A stretch of DNA of 64,000 nucleotides from Blastococcus litoris (GTDB lineage: Bacteria > Actinomycetota > Actinomycetes > Mycobacteriales > Geodermatophilaceae), in the NCBI RefSeq assembly GCF_003075095.1, contig NZ_QCZF01000007.1, positions 186,001 through 250,000 of the forward strand. Direction: 5' to 3'. The position numbers and the translations under genes are program-made. The notes under the pieces were generated by a model, which searched no databases, was not told where the DNA came from, and saw only the letters and a list, made by a program, of their open reading frames with translations. Shown here one piece after another: positions 25,591 through 34,008 of the stretch; position 1 is the stretch's first letter, and the number at the start of each line of letters is the position of its first letter.

Positions 25591-26166
25591 GTGAGCGACC
25601 GCGTCCTGCCCATCCACGACCCGGAGCTCCTGGCGCGGGGCGAGCGGGTCCTGGGCCCCGCGTTCCGGGCGATGAGCGAGCGCGTCCTGGAGGTCACGCG
25701 GCTGACGTCGCGGCTCAACGTCCTGCCGTTCGAGGACGAGGCTGGTCGGGCCGCGCTGCTGGAGCAGATCCTGGGGCGGCCACTGCCGGCCCGGGTGACG
25801 ATCTACCCGCCCTTCTACACCGACCACGGCCTGCGGCTGGACCTCGCCGAGCGGGTCTTCGTGAACCAGGGCTGCACGTTCCTGGACTACGCCGGCATCC
25901 GGCTGGGCGAGGGCGTGATGGTGGGCCCGAAGGCCACGTTCATCACCATGGGACACCCGGTGGACCCGGGGGAGCGGCGACAGTGGCTCACCGGTGCACC
26001 CATCGACGTGGCGGAGAACGTCTGGATCGGCGCCGGCGCGACCATCCTCCCCGGCGTCAGCATCGGCCGGGACGCTGTCGTCGCGGCCGGGACGGTCGTG
26101 GCCGACGACGTCCCCGCGGCGTCCCTGGTGTCCGGGCCGAAGGGCACCGTCCGCCGGGAGTGGTGA
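25591..26166 (+). CDS. Hexapeptide-repeat (left-handed beta-helix) acetyltransferase
   Basis: A 191-aa protein of the maltose/galactoside O-acetyltransferase type. The N-terminal mac-like helix region ends near residue 55. Imperfect hexapeptide repeats follow (VFVNQGCTFLDYAGIRLGEGVMVGP and later VWIGAGATILPGVSIGRDAVVAAG). The catalytic His lies in MGHPVDP. Acceptor unknown: a sugar, or part of the envelope. It begins 13 bp after the kinase gene from a GTG with a weak Shine-Dalgarno, and converges with the next gene. Confidence 0.87.
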   Translation: MSDRVLPIHDPELLARGERVLGPAFRAMSERVLEVTRLTSRLNVLPFEDEAGRAALLEQILGRPLPARVTIYPPFYTDHGLRLDLAERVFVNQGCTFLDYAGIRLGEGVMVGPKATFITMGHPVDPGERRQWLTGAPIDVAENVWIGAGATILPGVSIGRDAVVAAGTVVADDVPAASLVSGPKGTVRREW

Positions 26167-26169
26167 GCC

Positions 26170-27411
26170 CTACTCGGGGGCGAGCTCGCGCGCCAGCTGC
26201 TCGAGGAACAGGCCGATGTCGGTGATGATCCCCATCGCCTGCGCGCTGCCGCGGTCGGCGAGCTTGGTGACGGTCGCGGGGTTGATGTCGACGCTCACCA
26301 GCGGGATCGACGCGGCGAGGATGTTCCCCGTCGCGATGGAGTGCAGCATCGTCGCGACCATGATCGCGAAGCCGACGTCGGGCAGCTGGGCGCGCATCGC
26401 CCGCTGCCCCTCGATCACGTCGGTGTAGACGTCGGGCAGGGGGCCGTCGTCGCGCACCGAGCCGACCAGCACGAACGGTTTGCCCGCCTCGACCATCGCG
26501 TGCATCACCCCGCCGGTGAGGACGCCGGAGTCGACCGCCGCCCGGATCGAGCCGGCCGCGCGGATCGTGTTGATGGCCCGGATGTGGTGCTCGTGGCCGT
26601 GCGGCACGCCCGAGCCCTTGGCCAGGTCGACGCCGAGCGAGGTGCCGAACAGCGCCGACTCGATGTCGTGCGTGGCCAGCGCGTTGCCGGCGAACAGGAC
26701 GTCGACGAAGCCGGCCCGCACCAGCCGCACCATGGCGGGGGAGGCGCCGGTGTGCACCACCGCCGGGCCGCCGACCCACAGGATCCGCTTGCCCTCGGCC
26801 TTGACCTCCCGCATGCGCTCGGCGATCTGGCGGACCAGGAGCGCCTGCGGCTTCTCGCTCGAGACCGCCGACGACATGAAGCCGAAGTCGTCCTCCTCGC
26901 CGCGTGGCGCCTGCTGGGGGAGCTCGACCCGGACGCCGTGCGCACCGCAGACCACCGCGTCGCCGGCCCGCACGTCGCTCACCGGCACGGTGCGGACGAC
27001 CTGCCGCCCGTCCTCCTCGGTGACGACGAGGCCGCAGTCCATCTCCGGCTGCCGCACCCGGATCCACTCCCGGTCGAGGCGCACGAGCGTCTCCAGGTTG
27101 GTGGTCGAGTAGAAGTCGTCGGGGAAGACGCCGTCGGCCGGAGCGGGCCGGGTGGTCGCCGTCCCGGGGTCCACGGCGTTGGCGCCGTGGATCTGGACGC
27201 GCATGAGGATCCGCTCCAGGTGCTCGGTCTCCTCGGCGCTGATCTCGATGAGCGCGCGCGACTCGTCCTCGTGCTGCCGGCCGAGGTCGAGGCTCTCGAT
27301 CCGGTAGTCCCCGCCGTACTCGAGGACGTCGTCGAGGATCCGGGCGAGGATGCCGGTGTCCACGAGGTGGCCGGTGACGGTGACGATGGCGGAGTGCGCG
27401 GCGGGGCTCAC
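26170..27411 (-). CDS. Archaeal-type ornithine cyclodeaminase-like protein (LOR/SDH domain, TIGR00300)
   Basis: A 413-aa protein. Residues 10-100 match the LOR/SDH N-terminal domain (TVTGHLVDTGILARILDDVLEYGG). The C-terminal NAD-binding half includes ILWVGGPAVVHTGA and FAGNALATHDIESALFGTSLG, found in the TIGR00300 family. Archaeal and cyanobacterial members, as I recall, convert ornithine to proline, as separate enzymes or as the tail of arginine-guanidine-removing enzymes. It is not the mu-crystallin type OCD. GTG start 7 nt after a TAACGT box. Arginine/ornithine use is inferred; no arg gene is nearby. Confidence 0.82.
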   Translation of the reverse strand: MSPAAHSAIVTVTGHLVDTGILARILDDVLEYGGDYRIESLDLGRQHEDESRALIEISAEETEHLERILMRVQIHGANAVDPGTATTRPAPADGVFPDDFYSTTNLETLVRLDREWIRVRQPEMDCGLVVTEEDGRQVVRTVPVSDVRAGDAVVCGAHGVRVELPQQAPRGEEDDFGFMSSAVSSEKPQALLVRQIAERMREVKAEGKRILWVGGPAVVHTGASPAMVRLVRAGFVDVLFAGNALATHDIESALFGTSLGVDLAKGSGVPHGHEHHIRAINTIRAAGSIRAAVDSGVLTGGVMHAMVEAGKPFVLVGSVRDDGPLPDVYTDVIEGQRAMRAQLPDVGFAIMVATMLHSIATGNILAASIPLVSVDINPATVTKLADRGSAQAMGIITDIGLFLEQLARELAPE

Positions 27412-27418
27412 CCGCCGG

Positions 27419-27424
27419 ACGTTA
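27419..27424 (-). promoter_or_regulatory. -10 box, leaderless promoter of the cyclodeaminase-like gene
   Basis: TAACGT on the minus strand ends 7 nt before the GTG at 27411. It lies in the 18-bp gap after the upstream gene and partly overlaps that gene's neighbourhood. Confidence 0.45.
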
Positions 27425-27429
27425 GCGGG

Positions 27430-28119
27430 TCAGACGACGGCGCCGTCGTCACCGTCGTCGTCGGACCTGTCCCGCATGCGCGACACCAGCATGGCGACCC
27501 CGCCGGCGATGCCCGCGACGCCGATGACCAGGCCCACGTCCGCGGACAGGTCGAGGATCCCGGGCGCCCCGATGAGCAGCACGCCGGCGGCGATGAGCAG
27601 CACCGCGTACAGCGACGCCGGGGCCGGTGCCGGGATGGGCGGAGCCGGCGGTGGCTCGTAGTGCTCGTCGGGCTGGTCGAGGACGGGCAGCTCGTGCGGG
27701 GGCGGCGGGGGAGCGTCGACGGGTTCCTCGTCCACGACCGCCCGGCCGTGCTCCTCCTCGAACGCCGCCACGATCCGGCGCCACTCGGCGTCCTCGTCCA
27801 GCTCGCGCCGGGCCGTCGCCGGCTCGGGTTCCGGCCGCGGCCGCACCTCGGCCGCCGGGGCGTGCTCGTCCACGACGGTGCGTGCCTCCGCCCGGCGGGC
27901 ACGGTCGACGAACAGCCGGTCCGACGGCGGGCTCGGCAGGCTGACCGACCGCGTGTAGGGCTCGACGTCCGCGGACGGCTCGAGGTAGGCCGCGATGCCG
28001 ACGGCGTGGAGCAGGTCGAGCAGGTGCTCGCCGACCCGCGGGTCGACGTCGCGCAGCGGGCTCCAGAGCGCCGCGTCCAGCCCGTTGTCGCGGCGGCCGC
28101 GCCCCCGGCGGGTGGTCAC
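27430..28119 (-). CDS. Membrane protein with acidic linker, DUF308-like tail
   Basis: A 229-aa protein. The N-terminal 45 residues form a small soluble unit (SPLRDVDPRVGEHLLDLLHAVGIAAYLEP). A long acidic, Pro-rich linker follows to about residue 160, with one helical stretch (DAEWRRIVAAFEEEHG). Two membrane helices end the protein (SLYAVLLIAAGVLLIG and LVIGVAGIAGGVAMLV). Function unknown. GTG start, overlapping the esterase gene by GTGA; relatives with the same N-terminus occur beside such hydrolases in actinobacteria. Confidence 0.75.
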   Translation of the reverse strand: MTTRRGRGRRDNGLDAALWSPLRDVDPRVGEHLLDLLHAVGIAAYLEPSADVEPYTRSVSLPSPPSDRLFVDRARRAEARTVVDEHAPAAEVRPRPEPEPATARRELDEDAEWRRIVAAFEEEHGRAVVDEEPVDAPPPPPHELPVLDQPDEHYEPPPAPPIPAPAPASLYAVLLIAAGVLLIGAPGILDLSADVGLVIGVAGIAGGVAMLVSRMRDRSDDDGDDGAVV

Positions 28120-28943
28120 CGCGACTCCGCGGCCGGGCTCCCTGTGCCCGGGTTCTCGCCGGCGCCGACCCGGTCGCGGATCCAGTCGACCGAGCCGGCG
28201 AAGATCCGCGGGGCGTCGTTGTCGAGCGTGGCCACGTGGTAGCTGTCCTCGAGCAGCACCTCGGTGGTGTCCGAGCTGCCCACACCGGCGAGCAGGACCG
28301 TGCTGTTGACCGGCTCGACGACGTGGTCCTCCACGCTGTGGAAGACGATCACCGGCGCGGTGACCCGGCCGAGGTCGGCCCGCGTGGCGGCCCACAGCCC
28401 GCGCAGCTGCATCATCGCCCGGGTCGGCAGCTTGGGGTAGGCGAGCTCGGTGACGCCGGGCTTCTTGATGTCGCTGGCGATCGGCGCCCAGCTGCCGGTC
28501 AGCCTCGCGATGAGCGGCAGCAGCTTGGCGTCGAGCCGCTGGGTGAGCAGCGCCGGGTTCACCAGCACGAGACCGGCCACGTCGTCCGGACGCACCTCGG
28601 CCAGCCGGGTGGCCAGCGTGCCGCCCATCGACAGGCCCGCCACGAAGACCCGGTCGCACTCGGCCGCCAGCTGGTCGAACGCGTCCTCGACGGTCGCCGT
28701 CCACTGGTCGTGGGTGCTGAGGTTGCAGTCCTGCCAGCGCGTCCCGTGGCCGGGCAGCAGCGGGCAGCGGACGGCGAACCCCTCGGCCGCCAGGTGCTCG
28801 CCCCACGGCCGCATGCTCATCGGCGTGCCGGTGAAGCCGTGCACGAGCAGCACGCCGGTGCGGCCGTCGGGACCGTCCCCGCCGGGGAAGGAGAACGGCT
28901 CGGCACCGGGCATGACGTCCTGCGGCGCGGTCGGTCCAGACAA
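28116..28943 (-). CDS. Alpha/beta hydrolase, Est30-like carboxylesterase
   Basis: A 275-aa serine hydrolase. The oxyanion text VLLVHGFTGTP, nucleophile elbow GLSMGG, acid in HSVEDHVVEP and the His in SYHVATLD are all present, with the small lid of monoacylglycerol-lipase/Est30 carboxylesterases. I start at the TTG at 28943 because AGGAGG stands 7 nt upstream; a GTG 63 bp earlier lacks such a site. First gene of a pair with the membrane protein, divergent from plsC. Probably acts on acyl esters. Confidence 0.85.
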   Translation of the reverse strand: MSGPTAPQDVMPGAEPFSFPGGDGPDGRTGVLLVHGFTGTPMSMRPWGEHLAAEGFAVRCPLLPGHGTRWQDCNLSTHDQWTATVEDAFDQLAAECDRVFVAGLSMGGTLATRLAEVRPDDVAGLVLVNPALLTQRLDAKLLPLIARLTGSWAPIASDIKKPGVTELAYPKLPTRAMMQLRGLWAATRADLGRVTAPVIVFHSVEDHVVEPVNSTVLLAGVGSSDTTEVLLEDSYHVATLDNDAPRIFAGSVDWIRDRVGAGENPGTGSPAAESR

Positions 28944-29018
28944 CGGGGGTCCTCCTCGGCGTCCGGTGGCGGTGCCGACCGGGGCGTGATCACGGAACAA
29001 GGTCACACCGCCGACCGA

Positions 29019-29048
29019 TTGTGATTCCGCCGACGGGCTCCTTAGTCT
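29019..29048 (+). promoter_or_regulatory. Promoter of plsC
   Basis: TTGTGA (29019-29024) and TAGTCT (29043-29048) are separated by 18 nt. The leader to the start is about 15 nt and contains GGGAGG. Confidence 0.55.
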
Positions 29049-29067
29049 GGCAGCTCAACAGGGAGGC

Positions 29068-29829
29068 GTGTTGTTCTACTGGTTCCTCAAGTTCGTCGCG
29101 ATCGGCCCCGCGGTGCACGCCGTGTTCCGTCCCCGGGCCGAGGGGACCGAGAACGTGCCGGCGGCGGGAGCCGCGATCCTGGCGAGCAACCACCTGTCCG
29201 CCGCTGACTGGATCTTCATGCCCCTCCAGCTCAAGCGCCGCGTCACCTTCCTGGCCAAGGCCGAGTACTTCACGGGCACGGGCGTGAAGGGCGCGGCGCA
29301 GCGGGCCTTCTTCTCCGGCGCCGGCCAGGTGCCCATCGACCGCTCCAGCGCCTCGGCGGCCGAGAACGCCATCCAGACCGGCATCCGCACCCTGCGCGAG
29401 GGCAAGGTCCTCGGCATCTACCCCGAGGGCACGCGCTCCCCGGACGGTCGGCTCTTCCGGGGCAAGACCGGCGTGGCCCGCATGGCGCTGGAGACCGGTG
29501 CCCCGGTCATCCCGGTCGCGATGGTCTACAGCAAGAAGAAGCTCCCGTTCGGGAAGTCGATCACCCGCGTGAACGTGCGCATCGGCGCCCCGCTCGACTT
29601 CTCCCGCTACGAGGGCATGTCGGGCGACCGCTTCGTCGAGCGGTCGATCACCGACGAGATCATGTACGAGATCATGATGCTGTCGGGCCAGGAGTACGTC
29701 GACGTCTACGGCGCGACGGTCAAGAAGTCGATGGACGCCACCGGCGCCAGCGCTCCCGACGTCGTCGCCCGGCTGCAGCCGCCGCCGGACGAGGCGGCCG
29801 ACCGCGCCCCGACGTCCCTCGCCGGCTGA
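29068..29829 (+). CDS. plsC: 1-acyl-sn-glycerol-3-phosphate acyltransferase
   Basis: A 253-aa membrane-associated acyltransferase of phosphatidic acid synthesis. The catalytic HX4D motif is NHLSAADW, the phosphate-binding motif is YPEGTRSPDG, and motif IV is GAPVIPVAM. One hydrophobic stretch at the N-terminus (FYWFLKFVAIGPAVHAVF). The GTG at 29068 is only 1 nt from GGAGG, so the TTG three bases further may be the real start. Positional counterpart of Rv2182c. Confidence 0.93.
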   Translation: MLFYWFLKFVAIGPAVHAVFRPRAEGTENVPAAGAAILASNHLSAADWIFMPLQLKRRVTFLAKAEYFTGTGVKGAAQRAFFSGAGQVPIDRSSASAAENAIQTGIRTLREGKVLGIYPEGTRSPDGRLFRGKTGVARMALETGAPVIPVAMVYSKKKLPFGKSITRVNVRIGAPLDFSRYEGMSGDRFVERSITDEIMYEIMMLSGQEYVDVYGATVKKSMDATGASAPDVVARLQPPPDEAADRAPTSLAG

Positions 29830-29863
29830 ACGACCCGAGCCTCCGGTGCGGGAAGCCGAGGGG

Positions 29864-30451
29864 TCAGCGGTCGGTCAGGCGTGCGAGGACGTCGCGCAGC
29901 AGCTCCAGCAGCTCGTCCCGGGTCATCGTGGGCTCCTGCACCCACTGGCCGACGAGGTCCTCGGTGAAGGCGAACCAGGCGAGCACCAGCTGACGGCGCC
30001 GGGCGTCGTCCGGGAGCTCGAGCGCGCTCAGCGCCAGCTCCACCAGCCGGGCCCGCATCTCCTCGTAGACCTCCGACACCCACGGGTCACCACCGCCGGC
30101 GCCGCGGACGAACGCGAGGTGGCTCTCCGGGAACGTCTCCACCCATCCGACGTAGCGGTCGAGCATCCCGGTGACCTGCTGGTCGGGCGGCGTGCCCGGG
30201 GCGGGCAGCAGGTGCTCCCAGAGCAGGTCGGCGGCCGCCCGGGTCACGGCGGTGTAGTAGTCCCGCTTGGTGGCGAAGTAGTGGAACAGCAGGCTGCGGC
30301 TGATGCCGGCCCGCCGCGCCACCTCGTCGATCGTGAGCTCCTGGACGGGCGTCGTGGGGAGCAGTTCCAGACCGATCTGCACCAGCTGCGCGCGGCGGTC
30401 GCCGGCCGTGCGCCGCAGCCGCGGGTGGTCGGGGCGCGATGCCGCCGTCAT
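29864..30451 (-). CDS. TetR-family repressor of the monooxygenase operon
   Basis: A 195-aa regulator. The helix-turn-helix lies near residues 35-65 (ELTIDEVARRAGISRSLLFHYFATKRDYY), the standard TetR/AcrR layout; the rest is a helical ligand and dimer domain (WFAFTEDLVGQWV). It is the third gene of the leftward monooxygenase-hydrolase-regulator operon, 16 bp after the hydrolase. The twin palindromes at 32969-33015 between this operon and the divergent dehydrogenase are the likely operators, giving self-control (inference). Confidence 0.88.
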   Translation of the reverse strand: MTAASRPDHPRLRRTAGDRRAQLVQIGLELLPTTPVQELTIDEVARRAGISRSLLFHYFATKRDYYTAVTRAAADLLWEHLLPAPGTPPDQQVTGMLDRYVGWVETFPESHLAFVRGAGGGDPWVSEVYEEMRARLVELALSALELPDDARRRQLVLAWFAFTEDLVGQWVQEPTMTRDELLELLRDVLARLTDR

Positions 30452-30467
30452 CGGCGGGGGGTGCCCC

Positions 30468-31418
30468 TCACGCGGCGGCCCGCTCGGCCGTCGCGGCGGC
30501 CAGCAGCCGCCCGATCGCCTCGGCCGTGAGCGGCGCGCGCTCCTGCAGGAGCATGTGACCGGTCCGGGGGACGATCTGCAGGTGCGCCTCCGGCAGCGCC
30601 TCGGCGAGCTGGTGGCTGTGCCGCTCGGGCGTGAGCTTGTCGCTGTCGCCGACCAGGATCTCCACGGGCACGCCCGCCAGAGCGTCGAGCTCCTGGCGCT
30701 TGTCGTGCTCGCCCAGCGCCGGGTAGAAGGCGGCGAAGGCGCGCACCGTCGAGGCGTGCATGATCTCGGCCCCCGCCAGCACCATCTCGTCGGTCGCGTC
30801 CGCGCCGTACAGCAGCTCGCGCACCAGCTTCTGGTGGCGCGGGTGCGTGGGGGGCAGCAGCTGTCGCACGCGCTCGAGCGCCCGTGCGCCGCCGATCGCG
30901 GCGGCGACCATGCCCGGTGCGAGCTTGAGCTGCAGGCGCTCGAGCAGGTTCTCGCCCGCGGGCGCGAGGTCGCCGGCCGACGTCGACACCAGGGCGACGC
31001 CCAGCACCCGCTCACCGAACAGCTCCGGTCGGGTGGCGGCCAGGCACATGATCGTCATGCCGCCCATCGAGTGCCCGCCGAGCACGACGGGGCCGGAGGG
31101 CGCCAGCTCGTCCAGCAGCGTGCCGAGGTCCTCGCCGAGCTGGTCGATGGTCAGCTCGGCGACGTCGTCGGCGTACCGGCCCCAGGTGGAGCGGCCGTGC
31201 CCGCGCTGGTCGTAGCGGATCAGCCGGAGCTCGCCGGCGGCCACGCGCGGCGTGAGCAGCTCGGCGACGTCGTCCCACGAGGCCTGCGCGAGGGTCCAGC
31301 CGTGGGCGAGGACGAGGGTGACCGGGGCGTCGTCGGAGCCGTCGACGACGGCGTGGATGAGGGCGTCGTCCGGCGTGCGGACGGCGGCCACCCGGCGGAG
31401 GAGGGTCGGGGTGCTCAC
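30468..31418 (-). CDS. Alpha/beta hydrolase of the monooxygenase operon
   Basis: A 316-aa hydrolase: LVLAHGWTLAQ (oxyanion), YDQRGHGRS, nucleophile elbow GHSMGG, acid in VGDSDKLTP and His in TGHMLLQE. Coupled to the Baeyer-Villiger monooxygenase gene by GTGA. A natural job would be opening the esters or lactones made by that enzyme; this is inferred from context. Haloperoxidase-like relatives are also close. Confidence 0.86.
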   Translation of the reverse strand: MSTPTLLRRVAAVRTPDDALIHAVVDGSDDAPVTLVLAHGWTLAQASWDDVAELLTPRVAAGELRLIRYDQRGHGRSTWGRYADDVAELTIDQLGEDLGTLLDELAPSGPVVLGGHSMGGMTIMCLAATRPELFGERVLGVALVSTSAGDLAPAGENLLERLQLKLAPGMVAAAIGGARALERVRQLLPPTHPRHQKLVRELLYGADATDEMVLAGAEIMHASTVRAFAAFYPALGEHDKRQELDALAGVPVEILVGDSDKLTPERHSHQLAEALPEAHLQIVPRTGHMLLQERAPLTAEAIGRLLAAATAERAAA

Positions 31419-32944
31419 GCGGCCACCTCCGGGCGCTGCGTGCCGGCGGGGACACCGACGTAGTTGTCGCGATCGAGGGTCCGGGTCAGTCTCCGGAACC
31501 GGAAGGTGAAGTCCGGCCAGAGCGTCGTGTTGTGCCCGTGCTCGTCCAGGTACCAGCTGGCGCAGCCCCCGGCCAGCCACACGGTGCCCTTCGACTTCTC
31601 GGCGATCAGCGAGCGCCAGGCCTCCTGGGCCTGCGGGGTGGTCTCGAGGACCGCCAGCCCCTCGGCGTCCATGGTGCGCAGCGCGTCGTCGACGTAGGCC
31701 ACCTGCGACTCGATCATGTAGACCATCGACGTGTGGCCGACGCCGACGTTGGGCCCGACCAGCAGGAACATGTTGGGGAAGCCGGCGACGGCGGCGCTCT
31801 TGTTGCTCACCATGCCGTTCGCCCAGACCTCGGCGAGGGAGCGCCCGTCGCGGCCGCAGATCTTCTCCGCGATCGGCAGGTCGGTGACGTGGAAGCCGGT
31901 CGCCAGCACGATGGTGTCGGTCGGCCGCTCGACGCCGTCCACCGTGACGATCGAGTGCGGCCGGATCTCCTGGATGCCGGCGGTGACGAGCTCGGCGTTG
32001 GGCGCGGCGACCGCGGGGAAGTAGTCGTTGCTGATCAGGATCCGCTTGCAGCCGATCGTGTAGTCGGGCGTCAGCGCCTTCCGGAGCTTCGGGTCGCGCA
32101 CCTGGCGGTGCAGGTGCGCGCGGGCCAGCTTGCCGACCGGCTTGAGGAAGCGGCGGTTCTTCGCCATGCCGATGACGAGGAACTCGCGGAAGAGGTAGAG
32201 GCACGCGCGGATCGCGTTCTGGAAGCCCGGCACGAACCGGTAGAGCTTCTGCATCCACGGCTTCACCGGGTGGTCGGTGCGGGGCACCACCCACGCGGGC
32301 GTGCGCTGGTAGACGGCGATGCTGCCGACGACCGGCTGGATCGCCGGCACCACCTGGATGGCCGAGGCCCCGGTGCCGATCACGGCGACCCGCTCGCCGG
32401 TGAGGTCGTGGCCGGCGTCCCAGCGGGCGGAGTGCATGACGGTGCCGGCGAACGAGTCCAGGCCCGGGATGTCGGGGTAGGTCGGGTCGGCCAGCGCGCC
32501 GGCGGCGGAGACGAGGACGCGGGCCCGGAAGTCGCCGGCGGTGGTCGAGACGTGCCAGCGCTGTGCGGCGTCGTCCCACCGCGCCGAGGTGACGTCGGAA
32601 CCGAAGACGCAGTGCCGCCGGACGTCGAACCGGTCGGCGGTGCGCTGCAGGTAGGCCTGGATCTCCGGCTGCTCGGAGTAGGAGCGCCCCCAGCCGGGGT
32701 TCTGCGCGAAGGAGAAGGAATAGAGGTTCGACTGCACGTCGCACGCCGCGCCGGGATAGGTGTTGTCCCGCCACGTGCCGCCGACGTCGCCGGCCCGCTC
32801 CAGGACGACGAAGTCGGTCTCCCCGCGGCGCCTGAGGGCGATGGCCATGCCGAGCCCGGCGAACCCGGACCCGATGATCGCGACGCGCACGTCGCGCAGG
32901 GCGGTCGGGACGGTGGCGGACTGGTTCTCGAGCGTGCTGGTCAC
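31415..32944 (-). CDS. Flavin-containing Baeyer-Villiger-type monooxygenase
   Basis: A 509-aa FAD/NADPH monooxygenase. The first Rossmann motif is GSGFAGLG near residue 17, then GGTWRDNTYPGAACD. The Baeyer-Villiger fingerprint FxGxxxHxxxW[D] reads FAGTVMHSARWD. The second Rossmann motif is GTGASAIQ, and ATGFHVTD marks the C-terminal half. GTG start with AGGAG 9 nt upstream. Together with the hydrolase and the divergent SDR it resembles the mymA/sadH cluster of mycobacteria, which acts on lipids under acid stress; substrate here is unknown. Confidence 0.92.
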   Translation of the reverse strand: MTSTLENQSATVPTALRDVRVAIIGSGFAGLGMAIALRRRGETDFVVLERAGDVGGTWRDNTYPGAACDVQSNLYSFSFAQNPGWGRSYSEQPEIQAYLQRTADRFDVRRHCVFGSDVTSARWDDAAQRWHVSTTAGDFRARVLVSAAGALADPTYPDIPGLDSFAGTVMHSARWDAGHDLTGERVAVIGTGASAIQVVPAIQPVVGSIAVYQRTPAWVVPRTDHPVKPWMQKLYRFVPGFQNAIRACLYLFREFLVIGMAKNRRFLKPVGKLARAHLHRQVRDPKLRKALTPDYTIGCKRILISNDYFPAVAAPNAELVTAGIQEIRPHSIVTVDGVERPTDTIVLATGFHVTDLPIAEKICGRDGRSLAEVWANGMVSNKSAAVAGFPNMFLLVGPNVGVGHTSMVYMIESQVAYVDDALRTMDAEGLAVLETTPQAQEAWRSLIAEKSKGTVWLAGGCASWYLDEHGHNTTLWPDFTFRFRRLTRTLDRDNYVGVPAGTQRPEVAA

Positions 32945-32968
32945 CTGGACGGGCTCCTGTCCTCCGGC

Positions 32969-32989
32969 TTGCTGAGCAACGCTCAACAA
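32969..32989. promoter_or_regulatory. Operator palindrome 1, monooxygenase/SDR intergenic region
   Basis: TTGcTGAGC (32969-32977) faces GCTCAaCAA (32981-32989) around a 3-nt centre, with one mismatched pair. Its size and symmetry suit a TetR dimer. It lies 24 bp before the monooxygenase start. Confidence 0.65.
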
Positions 32990-33003
32990 GCTACAACGGC
33001 CCC

Positions 33004-33015
33004 TGAGCAGGCTCA
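33004..33015. promoter_or_regulatory. Operator palindrome 2, monooxygenase/SDR intergenic region
   Basis: The core TGAGC-AG-GCTCA repeats the half-sites of palindrome 1, with centres about 31 bp (three helical turns) apart. It is nearer to the SDR gene. Confidence 0.6.
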
Positions 33016-33065
33016 ATTGGAGCTGTACCTCTCCGACACAGCAATTCCAGACCCGAGGAGCACCC

Positions 33066-33980
33066 ATGGCGTCACTCCGCAGGCAGCGCCCCCGCACGCC
33101 CCTGGCCGGGCAGACGGTCCTGATCACCGGCGCGGCCCGGGGCATCGGCGCCGAGCTGGCCCGCCGTGCCGCCGCGCGCGGCGCCCGGGTCGCCCTGGTC
33201 GGACTGGAGCCCGAGCAGCTCGCCGCGGTCGCGGCCGAGCTCGGACCCGAGCACCTGTGGGTCGAGGCCGACGTCACCGACGCCGAGGCGCTGAGGTCCG
33301 CCGTCCAGCGGACCGTCGACACGTTCGGCGGGCTGGACGTCGTGGTCGCCAACGCCGGCATCGCGCCGCTGACCACCGTGATGACCAGCTCCGCGCACGC
33401 GCTGGCCCGGACGATCGAGGTGAACCTCATCGGGGCGATGCTCACCACGCACGCCGCGCTGCCGGAGATCGCGAAGCGGAAGGGCCACGTGCTGCTGATC
33501 AGCTCGGCGGCGGCCTTCACCGTGCTGCCCGGGATGAGCGCCTACTGCGCGGCCAAGGCGGGTGTGGAGCGGTTCGGCGACGCGCTGCGCCTGGAGGTCG
33601 CCTACCGCGGGGTGACGGTCGCCAGCGCCCACCCGACCTGGATCGACACCGACATGGTGCGCGACACCGAGGAGGCGCTGCCGACCTTCAAGGCGACGCG
33701 CAAGCAGCTCCCCGGCCCCCTGGGCGCCTACACCTCGGTGGAGGCGTGCGCGGACGCGCTCGTGGAGAACCTGGAGACCCGTGGCCGCCGGGTGTTCGTG
33801 CCGGGCTCGGTCGGCGTCGTGTCGGCGCTGCGCCAGCTGGTGACCGGCGTCGTCGCCGAGAAGGTGGCGATGAAGGTGTCGGCCAAGCGGGTGCCGCAGC
33901 TCGAGCGCGACATCGCCGCGCTGAACGGCAGGGAGTTCGGCCGGAACTCGGTCGGCGACCGCTCGCAGGGCGCCGCCTGA
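33066..33980 (+). CDS. Short-chain dehydrogenase/reductase
   Basis: A 304-aa classical SDR: the cofactor motif TGAARGIG near residue 20, NAG in VVANAGIAPL, catalytic Ser in LLISSAAAF and YxxxK in YCAAKAG. A C-terminal extension of about 50 residues (RQLVTGVVAEKVAMKVSAKRVPQLE) is like the mycobacterial SadH group. ATG with GAGGAG upstream. Divergent from, and probably co-regulated with, the monooxygenase operon. It may oxidise an alcohol to the ketone used by that enzyme. Confidence 0.9.
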   Translation: MASLRRQRPRTPLAGQTVLITGAARGIGAELARRAAARGARVALVGLEPEQLAAVAAELGPEHLWVEADVTDAEALRSAVQRTVDTFGGLDVVVANAGIAPLTTVMTSSAHALARTIEVNLIGAMLTTHAALPEIAKRKGHVLLISSAAAFTVLPGMSAYCAAKAGVERFGDALRLEVAYRGVTVASAHPTWIDTDMVRDTEEALPTFKATRKQLPGPLGAYTSVEACADALVENLETRGRRVFVPGSVGVVSALRQLVTGVVAEKVAMKVSAKRVPQLERDIAALNGREFGRNSVGDRSQGAA

Positions 33981-33982
33981 AC

Positions 33983-34008
33983 GGGGACTTCCGGTACAGG
34001 AAGTCCCC
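33983..34008. terminator. Bidirectional terminator between the SDR gene and glpK
   Basis: A perfect 10-bp stem (33983-33992 with 33999-34008) with a 6-nt loop fills the gap between the two convergent stops. Confidence 0.85.

Noticed and set aside
30468-32774. A monooxygenase-hydrolase fusion
   Set aside because: The apparent single frame is the hydrolase frame running through the shadow of the monooxygenase gene; the two genes are separate and overlap by GTGA.
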